A stretch of DNA of 64,000 bases. It comes from Pseudooctadecabacter jejudonensis. GTDB taxonomy: Bacteria; Pseudomonadota; Alphaproteobacteria; Rhodobacterales; Rhodobacteraceae. Made by a program: the position numbers and the translations under genes. Shown in pieces: positions 9,304 to 17,004 of this stretch. The DNA lies in the NCBI RefSeq assembly GCF_900172275.1, contig NZ_FWFT01000005.1, forward strand, positions 1 to 64,000. Reading direction: 5' to 3'. The notes under the pieces are model-generated. The model was not told the DNA's origin, ran no database searches, and worked only from the letters and a program-made list of their open reading frames with translations. Each line of letters begins with the position of its first letter. Within the stretch, counting starts at the first letter, position 1.

Positions 9304-10101
9304 GTGATAAAGTCGGCCAAAACATGGGATGCACAAGTTCCGCGAGATCCCTTGGAATATGCTGTCAGCGTGCGAGACCGTGATGTCATGGGCATGGTGC
9401 GGTCCGCGTTGAAAACGGATGCCTGTCAACTTGCCCTGCAGCCCGTGCGCGCGGCGCGCGACGGCTATCCAGTGGCGTTTTATGAATGTCTGATCCGCGT
9501 CATGGATGAAACGGGTCGCATTATTCCCGCGGCCCAGTTCATGGGGCAGATTGAGGAAACGGGAATCGGGCGAGATATTGATGCCGCCAGCTTGAAATTG
9601 GCGTTCCGGCTGTTGGCCAAGCATCCTGACTTGCGGTTGTCGGTCAATGTTTCCGCGCGGTCTTTGGGGGATGCTGCGTGGCGCCGTGTCCTCGACCATG
9701 AGTTGCAGAGTGGAATGCACTTTGTGGATCGGTTGATTTTGGAGATTTCCGAAGAAAGCGCCATGAACCTGCCTGAGGTTGTCATTCGGTTCATGGAAGA
9801 AATGCAACCTTACGGCATCGCGTTCGGGCTGGACGATTTCGGGTCGGGGATGACGGCGTTCCGCTACCTAAAGGATTTCTTTTTCGACCTTGTGAAAGTC
9901 GACAGTCACTTCATTCGCAACATCAACGAAGAGCCTGACAATCAAGTTCTGGCGGAGGCGTTGATCACCGTCGCCCATCAGTTTGAAATGTTCGCTGTTG
10001 CGGAAGGTGTTGAATCCGAACAAGAGGCTGATTTTTTGAAATCGATTGGGGTGGATTGTGTGCAGGGGTATCATTTTGGCGTGCCGAAATTCTCGGTCTA
10101 G
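9304..10101 (+). CDS. EAL-domain cyclic-di-GMP phosphodiesterase
   Basis: A soluble protein of about 265 residues that is essentially one EAL domain. The catalytic set looks complete: the EAL position reads ECLIR, followed by SVNVSARS, LILEISEES, LDDFGSG, VKVD, EGVES and VQGYHFG. It should therefore hydrolyse c-di-GMP to pGpG rather than being a dead sensor. No GGDEF or input domain is attached. I chose the GTG at 9304 because GGAAAGG lies 9 bases upstream; GTG codons at 9265 and 9295 are alternatives. Confidence 0.85.
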   Translation: MIKSAKTWDAQVPRDPLEYAVSVRDRDVMGMVRSALKTDACQLALQPVRAARDGYPVAFYECLIRVMDETGRIIPAAQFMGQIEETGIGRDIDAASLKLAFRLLAKHPDLRLSVNVSARSLGDAAWRRVLDHELQSGMHFVDRLILEISEESAMNLPEVVIRFMEEMQPYGIAFGLDDFGSGMTAFRYLKDFFFDLVKVDSHFIRNINEEPDNQVLAEALITVAHQFEMFAVAEGVESEQEADFLKSIGVDCVQGYHFGVPKFSV

Positions 10102-10304
10102 TGGCCCTATGCATGGCGGGCTTTCGCGCTGCGGGTAGGTGACGCAGGGTCAGGGCGTTGCGTATGGCAGGGCGTTCCCATATGCACGAAGGCAACGGCG
10201 GGTAAGGGGGTCCGCAGCCAAGGTGCATGGTGGCATGCGTTTTGGTCCGATTGATACGGGCTCTCTTGGTCGTCACACGTTTGGACGAACCAAAGGAGTC
10301 ACTC

Positions 10305-11480
10305 ATGACCAACGTCGTAATCGCATCAGCCGCCCGCACCGCAGTGGGCAGCTTTGGCGGATCTTTCGCAAACACACCCGCCCACGATCTGGGCGCTGCC
10401 GTTCTTGAAGCGGTGGTCGAGCGCGCAGGCGTGGACAAATCAGAGGTGTCGGAGACAATCCTGGGTCAGGTCTTGACCGCCGCACAGGGCCAGAACCCCG
10501 CGCGACAGGCGCATGTGAACGCGGGCCTGCCCAAGGAAGCGGCCGCTTGGTCGATCAACCAAGTATGTGGGTCCGGCTTGCGTGCGGTGGCACTGGGCGC
10601 CCAGCACATCATGCTGGGCGATGCGTCCATCGTCGCAGCAGGCGGTCAGGAAAACATGACGTTGTCCCCCCATGCGCAGGCAATGCGTGCGGGCCAGAAA
10701 ATGGGCGACATGAAACTGATCGACACAATGATCAAAGACGGCCTGTGGGATGCGTTCAACCAATACCACATGGGCCAAACGGCGGAAAACGTCGCAGAGC
10801 AGTGGCAGATTTCCCGCGATATGCAGGACGAATTCGCTGTTGCGTCTCAGAACAAGGCCGAAGCTGCGCAAAAGGCGGGTAAGTTTGCAGATGAAATCGC
10901 GGCCTTCACGGTCAAGACCCGCAAGGGCGATATCATTGTGGACAGTGATGAATACATCCGCCATGGTGCCAACCTTGAGGCGATGGCCAAAATGCGCCCC
11001 GCTTTCACGAAGGACGGATCTGTGACGGCGGCCAACGCGTCTGGCTTGAACGATGGGGCCGCTGCGACGTTGTTGATGTCCGCGGAGGAGGCTGAAAAAC
11101 GGGGCATCGAGCCGCTGGCGCGCATCGCATCTTATGCCACCGCCGGTCTTGACCCGTCCATCATGGGCGTTGGCCCGATCTATGCGTCGCGCAAGGCGCT
11201 GGACAAGGCAGGCTGGTCGGTCGACGATCTTGACCTTGTCGAAGCGAACGAGGCTTTCGCCGCACAGGCCTGTGCTGTGAACAAAGACATGGGCTGGGAT
11301 CCGTCCATCGTCAACGTGAATGGTGGCGCCATTGCCATTGGTCACCCGATCGGCGCGTCTGGGTGCCGTGTTCTGAACACCTTGTTGTTTGAGATGAAGC
11401 GCCGCGATGCCAAGAAGGGCCTTGCGACCCTGTGCATCGGTGGCGGGATGGGCGTCGCTCTCTGCGTTGAGCGTCCCTAA
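10305..11480 (+). CDS. phaA: Acetyl-CoA acetyltransferase (beta-ketothiolase)
   Basis: A 391-residue biosynthetic thiolase condensing two acetyl-CoA to acetoacetyl-CoA, the first step of polyhydroxybutyrate synthesis. The nucleophile is Cys88 in NQVCGSG; the C-terminal active-site loops [15 protein letters not shown] and CIGGGMG hold the catalytic His and second Cys. The start is at AAGGAGTCACTC-ATG, a strong ribosome binding site. Downstream phaB makes this the usual phaAB pair; no synthase gene (phaC) is present in the window. Confidence 0.95.
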   Translation: MTNVVIASAARTAVGSFGGSFANTPAHDLGAAVLEAVVERAGVDKSEVSETILGQVLTAAQGQNPARQAHVNAGLPKEAAAWSINQVCGSGLRAVALGAQHIMLGDASIVAAGGQENMTLSPHAQAMRAGQKMGDMKLIDTMIKDGLWDAFNQYHMGQTAENVAEQWQISRDMQDEFAVASQNKAEAAQKAGKFADEIAAFTVKTRKGDIIVDSDEYIRHGANLEAMAKMRPAFTKDGSVTAANASGLNDGAAATLLMSAEEAEKRGIEPLARIASYATAGLDPSIMGVGPIYASRKALDKAGWSVDDLDLVEANEAFAAQACAVNKDMGWDPSIVNVNGGAIAIGHPIGASGCRVLNTLLFEMKRRDAKKGLATLCIGGGMGVALCVERP

Positions 11481-11504
11481 CTATTTTGCATCTGCCGCGT
11501 AATT

Positions 11505-11534
11505 TTATTGCTCTGCAGAATTCATCTATATAAT
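11505..11534 (+). promoter_or_regulatory. Possible phaB promoter
   Basis: A perfect TATAAT (11529-11534) lies in an AT-rich stretch 35 bases before the phaB start. The upstream partner TTATTG (11505-11510) is a weak -35 with an 18-base spacer. If real, phaB can be expressed independently of phaA. Confidence 0.4.
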
Positions 11535-11569
11535 AACATTACCGAACAGATTCCTTGAAGGAGAAGACT

Positions 11570-12292
11570 ATGGGACGCGTTGCACTCGTCACGGGCGGTA
11601 GCCGCGGTATCGGCGAAGCCATTTCTAAAAAACTGCAGGCCGACGGGTATACCGTCGCCGCGACCTACGCGGGCAATGACGAAGCCGCTGCGAAATTCAC
11701 CGAAGAGACGGGCATCAAAACCTACAAATGGAATGTCGCGGACTATGACAGTTCCAAAGAAGGCTTGGCACAGGTTGAGGCCGATCTGGGCCCGATCGAA
11801 GTGGTCGTCGCCAACGCCGGCATCACCCGCGATGCCCCATTCCACAAGATGACGCCAGAACAGTGGCATCAGGTCATCGACACGAACCTGACCGGCGTGT
11901 TTAACACCGTCCACCCCATCTGGCCCGGCATGCGGGAACGCAAATTTGGCCGCGTGATCGTGATTTCCTCGATCAATGGTCAGAAGGGTCAATTCGCGCA
12001 GGTGAACTACGCTGCGACAAAGGCGGGCGATTTGGGCATCGTGAAATCACTGGCCCAAGAAGGCGCGCGGGCGGGCATCACGGCAAATGCGATTTGCCCG
12101 GGCTATATCGCGACAGAAATGGTGATGGCGGTGCCCGAAAAGGTGCGCGACAGCATCATCAGCCAGATCCCAGCCGGTCGTTTGGGGGAGCCTGAAGAGA
12201 TCGCGCGCTGCGTGGCGTTCTTGGCCTCTGACGAAAGCGGGTTCATCAATGGTTCGACGATTTCTGCCAATGGGGCGCAGTTCTTCGTCTGA
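11570..12292 (+). CDS. phaB: Acetoacetyl-CoA reductase
   Basis: A 240-residue SDR that reduces acetoacetyl-CoA to (R)-3-hydroxybutyryl-CoA with NADPH. It has TGGSRGIG near residue 9, NAGI, the catalytic serines in VISSINGQKGQFGQ-like context (here ISSINGQKGQFAQ) and YAATKAG. The length is exactly the PhaB norm. The start is the ATG after AAGGAGAAGACT. A strong terminator follows, closing the PHB unit. Confidence 0.95.
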   Translation: MGRVALVTGGSRGIGEAISKKLQADGYTVAATYAGNDEAAAKFTEETGIKTYKWNVADYDSSKEGLAQVEADLGPIEVVVANAGITRDAPFHKMTPEQWHQVIDTNLTGVFNTVHPIWPGMRERKFGRVIVISSINGQKGQFAQVNYAATKAGDLGIVKSLAQEGARAGITANAICPGYIATEMVMAVPEKVRDSIISQIPAGRLGEPEEIARCVAFLASDESGFINGSTISANGAQFFV

Positions 12293-12311
12293 TCCAACCA
12301 TCAGAAACAAC

Positions 12312-12340
12312 AAAAGGGCGGGGATTTTCCCGCCCTTTTT
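12312..12340. terminator. Bidirectional intrinsic terminator after phaB
   Basis: GGGCGGG (12316-12322) pairs with CCCGCCC (12329-12335), followed by TTTTT on the plus strand and, read the other way, by TTTTG. It terminates phaB and, on the minus strand, can also terminate the micro-ORF at 12359-12466. Confidence 0.9.
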
Positions 12341-12358
12341 GCATTTTGATCGCGCAGC

Positions 12359-12466
12359 TTAGCGGCGGAACAGGTTGGCCATCATGCGCCCGAAAGCTCC
12401 GGCGCGCTGGGCGCGGGCTGTGGCGACGATGCGGTCAATGTCTCGTTGGGTGAGTTGGGTGTACAT
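12359..12466 (-). CDS. Micro-ORF 1, 35 residues
   Basis: An unrecognised small basic protein starting MYTQLTQRD and ending NLFRR. It resembles the neighbouring micro-ORF at 12672-12770: both begin Met-Tyr, carry an Arg/Ala-rich helix and end in LFRR. The ATG lacks a close Shine-Dalgarno sequence; a GGGAGGA lies 26 bases upstream inside a hairpin (12483-12504). The phaB terminator follows it on this strand. The helix looks amphipathic and could bind membrane or RNA, which is inference only. Confidence 0.55.
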   Translation of the reverse strand: MYTQLTQRDIDRIVATARAQRAGAFGRMMANLFRR

Positions 12467-12482
12467 CGCGTAAATCCATATG

Positions 12483-12504
12483 CTCGTGTGGTTCCTCCCA
12501 CGAG
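12483..12504 (-). promoter_or_regulatory. Hairpin sequestering a Shine-Dalgarno-like GGGAGGA
   Basis: On the minus strand CTCGTG pairs with CACGAG and GG with CC, leaving GGGAGGA in the upper stem and loop. A 14-codon ORF begins with the ATG at 12479 and ends with TGA at 12435, overlapping micro-ORF 1 in another frame. Together these look like a possible translational control leader. Confidence 0.4.
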
Positions 12505-12590
12505 TGTGGTTTTACGTGTCTGCGCCGGCCCAAGAAACTGACATTGCCGCAAGCCCGCCTTGCAGTTTTCGCAAGGCGCCTGTGCCACAT

Positions 12591-12621
12591 AAAAAGGGAC
12601 CATCCCCGAAGGAATGGCCCC
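12591..12621 (-). terminator. Intrinsic terminator after micro-ORF 2
   Basis: On the minus strand GGGGCCATTCC pairs along 11 positions (two G-T pairs) with GGGATGGTCCC around a TTCG tetraloop, followed by TTTTT. It is one of the best terminators in the window and faces the micro-ORF at 12672-12770, evidence that this strand is transcribed. Confidence 0.88.
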
Positions 12622-12671
12622 TTAGGTCGTTCGGCTGGACGGGTCAGATGACCAAAGCCTGCCGGAGCGAT

Positions 12672-12770
12672 TTATTTGCGGCGGAACAAGCCGCGCAGAA
12701 CGGCGCCGCGTTCGGCGTGGGCGGCGCGGATGGCGTCACGGGTGCGGGCGTTTGTCGTTGCTTCGTACAT
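12672..12770 (-). CDS. Micro-ORF 2, 32 residues
   Basis: A small Arg/Ala-rich protein, MYEATTNART at the start and LRGLFRRK at the end, not recognised by name. AAGGAGG lies 7 bases before the ATG, an ideal ribosome binding site, and a strong terminator follows 50 bases after the stop. It is transcribed away from the LysR gene at 12880, so the 110-base gap between them holds two divergent promoters and is a natural binding site for that regulator. It shares its ends and general pattern with micro-ORF 1. Confidence 0.7.
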   Translation of the reverse strand: MYEATTNARTRDAIRAAHAERGAVLRGLFRRK

Positions 12771-12879
12771 ATCGTGTCCTCCTTGAGGGTGTTTCGATGT
12801 CTGTCCCTAAGATGGGCTTATTCGGACATTCCTACAAACGAGACTTTTCAAGCCTTCGGTTTAGTTTTACTTATGTGAA

Positions 12880-13812
12880 ATGTCTGACCGTCTGCCCCCG
12901 TTAACCGCCCTTCGCGCATTTGAGGCCGCTGCCCGCCATTTGTCTTTTGCGCAAGCGGCCGCTGAATTGCACGTGACACCCGCCGCTTTGTCGTTCCAGA
13001 TCAAGTCGCTTGAGACCCATCTGGGCCAGCCGGTCTTTCGTCGTCTGAACCGTGCGGTTGAATTGACAGAGGCAGGGCGCACCTTGGCACCAGGGCTGAC
13101 AGATGGGTTCGCGGCCTTGTCTGCGGCTTGGCGAAATGCTCAAAGGCTTAGCGATAACAAGACGTTGACTGTCACAGCGGGGCCAGCGTTCACGTCCAAA
13201 TGGTTGGCCCCGCGCCTTTTCGAATTCGCGCAGGCCCACCCAGAGATCGAATTGCGGTTTTCGGCCTCCCTCCGTCTCATCGACTTTTCCCGTGATGAGG
13301 TTGATGTCGCGATCCGGTTCGGATTGGGGGCAGATGATGGGCTGTTTTCTGAACCCCTGATCCGCGAATGGCTGATGCCAATGATGACGCCGGAACTGGC
13401 GGCAGAGTTTGATACACCAGAAAAATTAACCAACGCCCCGCTGGTTCATGACGATTCTATCGCGTTTTTTAATGCCCCCACGGATTGGGCGGCGTGGAGT
13501 CGTGTTGCAGGTGTCGACATGGATACCTCCAGTGGCCTGCGATTTTCGCAGGCAGATCACGCTTTGGACGCAGCGATTTCAGGGGCGGGTGTGGTTTTGG
13601 GCCGCGTTTCCCTGGCGACGCGCGCGTTGGAGCAAAAACGGCTGGTCGCGCCGTTTAAAACAGGGCTTCTGACGCCTGCATATTTCCGGTTCATCTGTCC
13701 GGAAGGAATGCAAAAGAGACCGCATGTGGCGGCGTTCAAATCTTGGGTTGTTCAGGAAATTCAGGCGTCTCATGTGTTCGAAGACGGACGCGATTTGGTC
13801 CCTGTCGGGTAG
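12880..13812 (+). CDS. LysR-type regulator, GcvA-like
   Basis: A 310-residue LysR protein. The N-terminal winged helix runs through LTALRAFEAAARHLSFAQAA and the recognition helix LHVTPAALSFQIKSLE, the pattern of the GcvA/AmpR branch. The remainder is the periplasmic-binding-like effector domain, including FTSKWLAPRLFEFAQ and VDVAIRFG. Its target is unknown; the divergent micro-ORF at 12672 is the nearest candidate. The start at ATG 12880 follows a weak ribosome binding site. Confidence 0.92.
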   Translation: MSDRLPPLTALRAFEAAARHLSFAQAAAELHVTPAALSFQIKSLETHLGQPVFRRLNRAVELTEAGRTLAPGLTDGFAALSAAWRNAQRLSDNKTLTVTAGPAFTSKWLAPRLFEFAQAHPEIELRFSASLRLIDFSRDEVDVAIRFGLGADDGLFSEPLIREWLMPMMTPELAAEFDTPEKLTNAPLVHDDSIAFFNAPTDWAAWSRVAGVDMDTSSGLRFSQADHALDAAISGAGVVLGRVSLATRALEQKRLVAPFKTGLLTPAYFRFICPEGMQKRPHVAAFKSWVVQEIQASHVFEDGRDLVPVG

Positions 13813-13827
13813 GTTCGGGGACGACGC

Positions 13828-13845
13828 TGGCGCGCATCGGCGCCA
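13828..13845. other. Stem-loop between converging genes
   Basis: TGGCGC-GCATCG-GCGCCA forms a perfect 6-bp stem between the LysR stop and the YdcH stop. There is no T-tract on either side, so termination would be inefficient. Confidence 0.35.
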
Positions 13846-13857
13846 ACGCCAAAGCGC

Positions 13858-14025
13858 TTAGCCTGCTTGCAGGCGTGTGATTTCTTCTTTGAGATGGAGT
13901 TTTTGTTTTTTGAGACGCGAAATCTCAAGGTCATCAACGCCGGGGCTGCGCTGGGCAACCTCTACGGCATTGGAGAGGGATTCGTGCTTTTTCTTGAGTT
14001 CGGCCAAGTGTGACGTCAAGCTCAT
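13858..14025 (-). CDS. YdcH family small coiled-coil protein (DUF465)
   Basis: A 55-residue, almost wholly helical protein starting MSLTSHLAELKKKH, with SPGVDDLEISRLKKQKLHLK in the second helix, the hallmark of DUF465. GGAGG lies 5 bases before the chosen ATG. Family members form short antiparallel coiled coils; the cellular role is not known to me. Its gene converges with the LysR gene and diverges from nothing obvious upstream. Confidence 0.85.
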   Translation of the reverse strand: MSLTSHLAELKKKHESLSNAVEVAQRSPGVDDLEISRLKKQKLHLKEEITRLQAG

Positions 14026-14140
14026 GTAGTCCTCCATTTGTTGATGTGTCCTTACAGAGAACCATAGATAGGCCCTGCTGTCACGCTGCGGGGCAGCATA
14101 TGACACCCCGACATGACACTCCGAAAGTATTGCCAAAAAG

Positions 14141-14902
14141 TTAACCGATGTTGGGGAAAGCTGCGCCGTTTCTTAAAATTGCAGCAATCTCTGGCCGATA
14201 ATCTTCACGATCTTTTGTATGGGCGCTGCCGGTATGCAGCACCACAGGCGCCGTCAGGCGAAACGCCGCCCGGCCTCCTTTGCGCGCCCGCACCAAGACA
14301 CGATCGGCGTCATATCTAGTGCGCCCAGCGATGGGCGTAACCACGATGGACCCCATCCGGTCATCCATGGCCGCCAAAACATCCGCCAGCCGATGGGCCT
14401 TTTGGATCAGCGTCAGATGCCCCTTGTGCCGCAACCGGCGCGCGGCCTGATCCACCCAATCGCGCAGATCAGTGTCGCCACGGAAAGCTGTGTCCTTGTC
14501 CCGCGCGGCACTGGGGTTGCCTGTGGCAGGGTCAAAATAGGGCGGGTTCATTATGACGTGATCAAAGCTTTGTCCGCGGATTTCGGTTGGCATCGCCCGA
14601 AGGTCGGCGGTGTGAATGTCTGCCGCGATCTCGTTGCGCGCGGCATTGGCGCGGCACAGGTCAGCATAGCGGTCCTGAACCTCAACCCCCGTCAACGTCA
14701 GCCCCGGCACACGGGCCGCCAGACACAGCATCGCAGCCCCCGTGCCGCAGCCCAGCTCCAACACGGATTGCCCCGCGGTGGCGGGCACGGCAGCGGCCAA
14801 CAACACCGGATCAACGCCCGCGCGATATCCAGTGCTCGGCTGTTCCAACGTCAGCCGTCCGCCCAGAAAGTCGTCCAGTGTGGTGTCAGAAGCCAAGGTC
14901 AA
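14141..14902 (-). CDS. tRNA1(Val) adenine-N6 methyltransferase-like protein
   Basis: A 253-residue class I SAM-dependent methyltransferase of the TrmN6/YfiC type. VLELGCGTGAA is SAM motif I near residue 45, and IMNPPYF is the NPPY catalytic motif typical of N6-adenine or glutamine N5 methylation. In E. coli the relative modifies A37 of tRNA1Val; the exact target here is inferred from similarity only. Its start overlaps the end of the DUF2007 gene by 17 bases, so the two are an operon. Confidence 0.8.
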   Translation of the reverse strand: MTLASDTTLDDFLGGRLTLEQPSTGYRAGVDPVLLAAAVPATAGQSVLELGCGTGAAMLCLAARVPGLTLTGVEVQDRYADLCRANAARNEIAADIHTADLRAMPTEIRGQSFDHVIMNPPYFDPATGNPSAARDKDTAFRGDTDLRDWVDQAARRLRHKGHLTLIQKAHRLADVLAAMDDRMGSIVVTPIAGRTRYDADRVLVRARKGGRAAFRLTAPVVLHTGSAHTKDREDYRPEIAAILRNGAAFPNIG

Positions 14903-15101
14903 TATCGTTGGCCTTCAAAACAGAGGTCGCGATGAAATGATCTTCCCGCCGGACCATCAACCTGCGTGGCAATATGCCCAAGCTTCCGTCAAGGATGCTC
15001 ATATTTACGTCCAACTCGAACACCTCTATATCCTCGCCTTGAAGAAGGGCCTTGGCAAAGGCGATGATGGTGATGTCATTGGTGCGCAAAAGTTCTTTCA
15101 T
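14886..15101 (-). CDS. DUF2007 domain protein
   Basis: A 71-residue protein matching the DUF2007 pattern: MKELLRTNDITIIAFAKALL, GEDIEVFELD and RRLMVRREDHFIA. DUF2007 folds like a small signal-transducing (GlnB-like) domain, but no function is established. It is the first gene of a two-gene unit with the methyltransferase and is divergent from the polyprenyl synthase at 15156, with a 54-base shared promoter region. Confidence 0.85.
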   Translation of the reverse strand: MKELLRTNDITIIAFAKALLQGEDIEVFELDVNMSILDGSLGILPRRLMVRREDHFIATSVLKANDIDLGF

Positions 15102-15155
15102 AATTCCGATTTAGGGTGCTTTGCCCCCCTTTGTCGAGCAACTGACGGAGTGGTG

Positions 15156-16154
15156 ATGAGCCTCGACCAAGCATCAACGAAACCTCATGAGAGACTGGCC
15201 GCCGCATTAAGCGACGAGATGGATGCCGTGAACACCCTCATCCGTGAGAGGATGGCGTCAGAACACGCCCCCCGCATCCCAGAGGTCACGGCCCATCTGG
15301 TTGAGGCAGGCGGCAAACGCCTGCGCCCGATGATGACCTTGGCGTCGGCCAAAATGTGCGGCTACGACGGTCCTTATCATGTGCATTTGGCCGCGACGGT
15401 TGAATTCATTCATACAGCGACCTTGCTGCATGATGATGTGGTTGATGAAAGCGAACAGCGGCGGGGGCGGCCCACGGCGAACCTTTTGTGGGACAATACG
15501 TCGTCGGTGCTTGTGGGCGATTATCTGTTCGCGCGGTCGTTTCAGTTGATGACGGAAACCGGATCGCTGGACGTGCTGCGCATCCTGTCCAACGCTGCCG
15601 CAACCATTGCCGAAGGAGAGGTGCTGCAGCTCACCGCGGCGCGGGATCTGGCGACAGATGAGGGCATTTACCTCAAGGTCGTGCGCGGCAAGACGGCTGC
15701 CCTGTTTTCGGCGGCTATGGAAGTGGGCGGTGTGATCGCAGGCCGCGATGCAGGTCTGGTCAAGGCGCTCTTTGATTATGGTGATGCGCTGGGCATCGGG
15801 TTCCAGATTGTTGATGACCTGCTGGATTACGCCGGTACGGACGCCACGGGCAAGAACATCGGTGATGATTTCCGCGAGCGTAAACTGACCCTGCCGGTGA
15901 TCAAGGCGGTCGCAAAGGCCGATGATGAAGAACGGGCGTTCTGGGTGCGGACCATCGAAAAAGGCCGTCAGGAGGACGGTGATCTGGATCATGCCTTGGA
16001 CTTGATGGCCAAACACGACACGCTAGAGGCCACGCGGCAGGACGCGCTGGCTTGGATGGACACCGCAAAGGCGGCCTTGGACCCACTGCCCGACCATGAC
16101 ATCAAAACGATGTTGCTGGATCTGGCCGATTACGTGGTCGCCCGCGTCAGGTAG
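15156..16154 (+). CDS. Polyprenyl (probably decaprenyl) diphosphate synthase
   Basis: A 332-residue trans-prenyltransferase that extends farnesyl diphosphate to the long side chain of ubiquinone. The first Asp-rich motif is DDVVD (93-97), the second DDLLD (220-224), and GGKRLRP is at 52-58. Chain length cannot be read directly; ubiquinone-10 in Rhodobacteraceae suggests decaprenyl. The ATG at 15156 follows ACGGAG. Its stop overlaps that of ispE on the opposite strand by 8 bases. It supplies the substrate for ubiA at 49222. Confidence 0.92.
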   Translation: MSLDQASTKPHERLAAALSDEMDAVNTLIRERMASEHAPRIPEVTAHLVEAGGKRLRPMMTLASAKMCGYDGPYHVHLAATVEFIHTATLLHDDVVDESEQRRGRPTANLLWDNTSSVLVGDYLFARSFQLMTETGSLDVLRILSNAAATIAEGEVLQLTAARDLATDEGIYLKVVRGKTAALFSAAMEVGGVIAGRDAGLVKALFDYGDALGIGFQIVDDLLDYAGTDATGKNIGDDFRERKLTLPVIKAVAKADDEERAFWVRTIEKGRQEDGDLDHALDLMAKHDTLEATRQDALAWMDTAKAALDPLPDHDIKTMLLDLADYVVARVR

Positions 16155-17004
16155 GGGCTTCGTCCGTGGGGGCGATCCACCAGCTAGGGTGGCCGACCCG
16201 CAAAGCTGCAGCGGCGTTATCGCGGCTATCAGCGTCTTCGAAGATCGCAAAACAGGTCGCACCTGATCCGGACATGCGGGCCAGCTGGCAGCCCTGTTGC
16301 GCAGACAGGCGGGACAGAACCTGATCTATTTCGGGCGCGGCGGCGCGGGCCGGTGCCTCAAGGTCATTGCGTTGATCCGCAAGCCAAACCACCCAATCGT
16401 CAATATCAAATGGATCGGGCATGGCGTCTCCCATGGGTGGGTTGGTCTTCCGCGCCAGCGCTTCAAACACGACCCGCGTGGACACGCCAACGCCGGGGTT
16501 GACCAACAGCATATCCAACATCGGGGCAGGACCCAGATGGGTCAGATCATCTCCGATGCCCGCCATGCGCGTGACCTCAGCCGACATGCACACAGGCACA
16601 TCCGCGCCAAGCGCCACCTGCGCGGCCAGATCGGGCAGGGGTGCGCCCCAAAGCCGCGACAAAGCTCGCAGCGTGGCCGCCGCGTCGGCAGAGCCACCCC
16701 CGATGCCAGAGGCGACGGGCAACCGTTTGGTCAGGGTTATGTCCGCCCCATGGTTCAGCCCAAAACTGCGCGCAGCACGCAAAACAAGGTTGTCGTCATC
16801 GGCAGACAGACCAGCCGCAAACGGCCCGTCAATCGTCAGCCGCAGGGTATCCGCAGGACGCACGGTAATTTCATCCCCAATGGAGGTGAACATCACCATC
16901 GAGTCCAACAGGTGGTAGCCATCAGCGCGCTGACCCGTGACATGCAGGGTCAGGTTGATCTTCGCAAAGGCGGGTTCAGTGACCGCGCCGTCAGTTGGCG
17001 TCAT
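16147..17004 (-). CDS. ispE: 4-diphosphocytidyl-2-C-methyl-D-erythritol kinase
   Basis: A 285-residue GHMP kinase of the non-mevalonate isoprenoid pathway, phosphorylating CDP-methylerythritol with ATP. The start region AFAKINLTLHVTGQRADGYH and the ATP loop PVASGIGGGSADAAATL are diagnostic, with SGSGATCFAIF near the C-terminus. It starts inside the last codons of the TPR gene (14-base overlap), so it is translated from the same mRNA. Its product feeds the polyprenyl synthase encoded next door on the other strand. Confidence 0.95.
   Translation of the reverse strand: MTPTDGAVTEPAFAKINLTLHVTGQRADGYHLLDSMVMFTSIGDEITVRPADTLRLTIDGPFAAGLSADDDNLVLRAARSFGLNHGADITLTKRLPVASGIGGGSADAAATLRALSRLWGAPLPDLAAQVALGADVPVCMSAEVTRMAGIGDDLTHLGPAPMLDMLLVNPGVGVSTRVVFEALARKTNPPMGDAMPDPFDIDDWVVWLADQRNDLEAPARAAAPEIDQVLSRLSAQQGCQLARMSGSGATCFAIFEDADSRDNAAAALRVGHPSWWIAPTDEAPT

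Noticed and set aside
12641-12652. GGGTCAGATGACC near the micro-ORFs as a further copy of the gene-end repeat
   Set aside because: Only about 11 bases match and the A-rich block is missing, so chance is a sufficient explanation.
13009-13039. A possible frame error in genes with unusually long upstream open frames
   Set aside because: In each case I checked, the upstream extension lacks conserved residues and a better start with a ribosome binding site lies inside, so no frameshift is needed.
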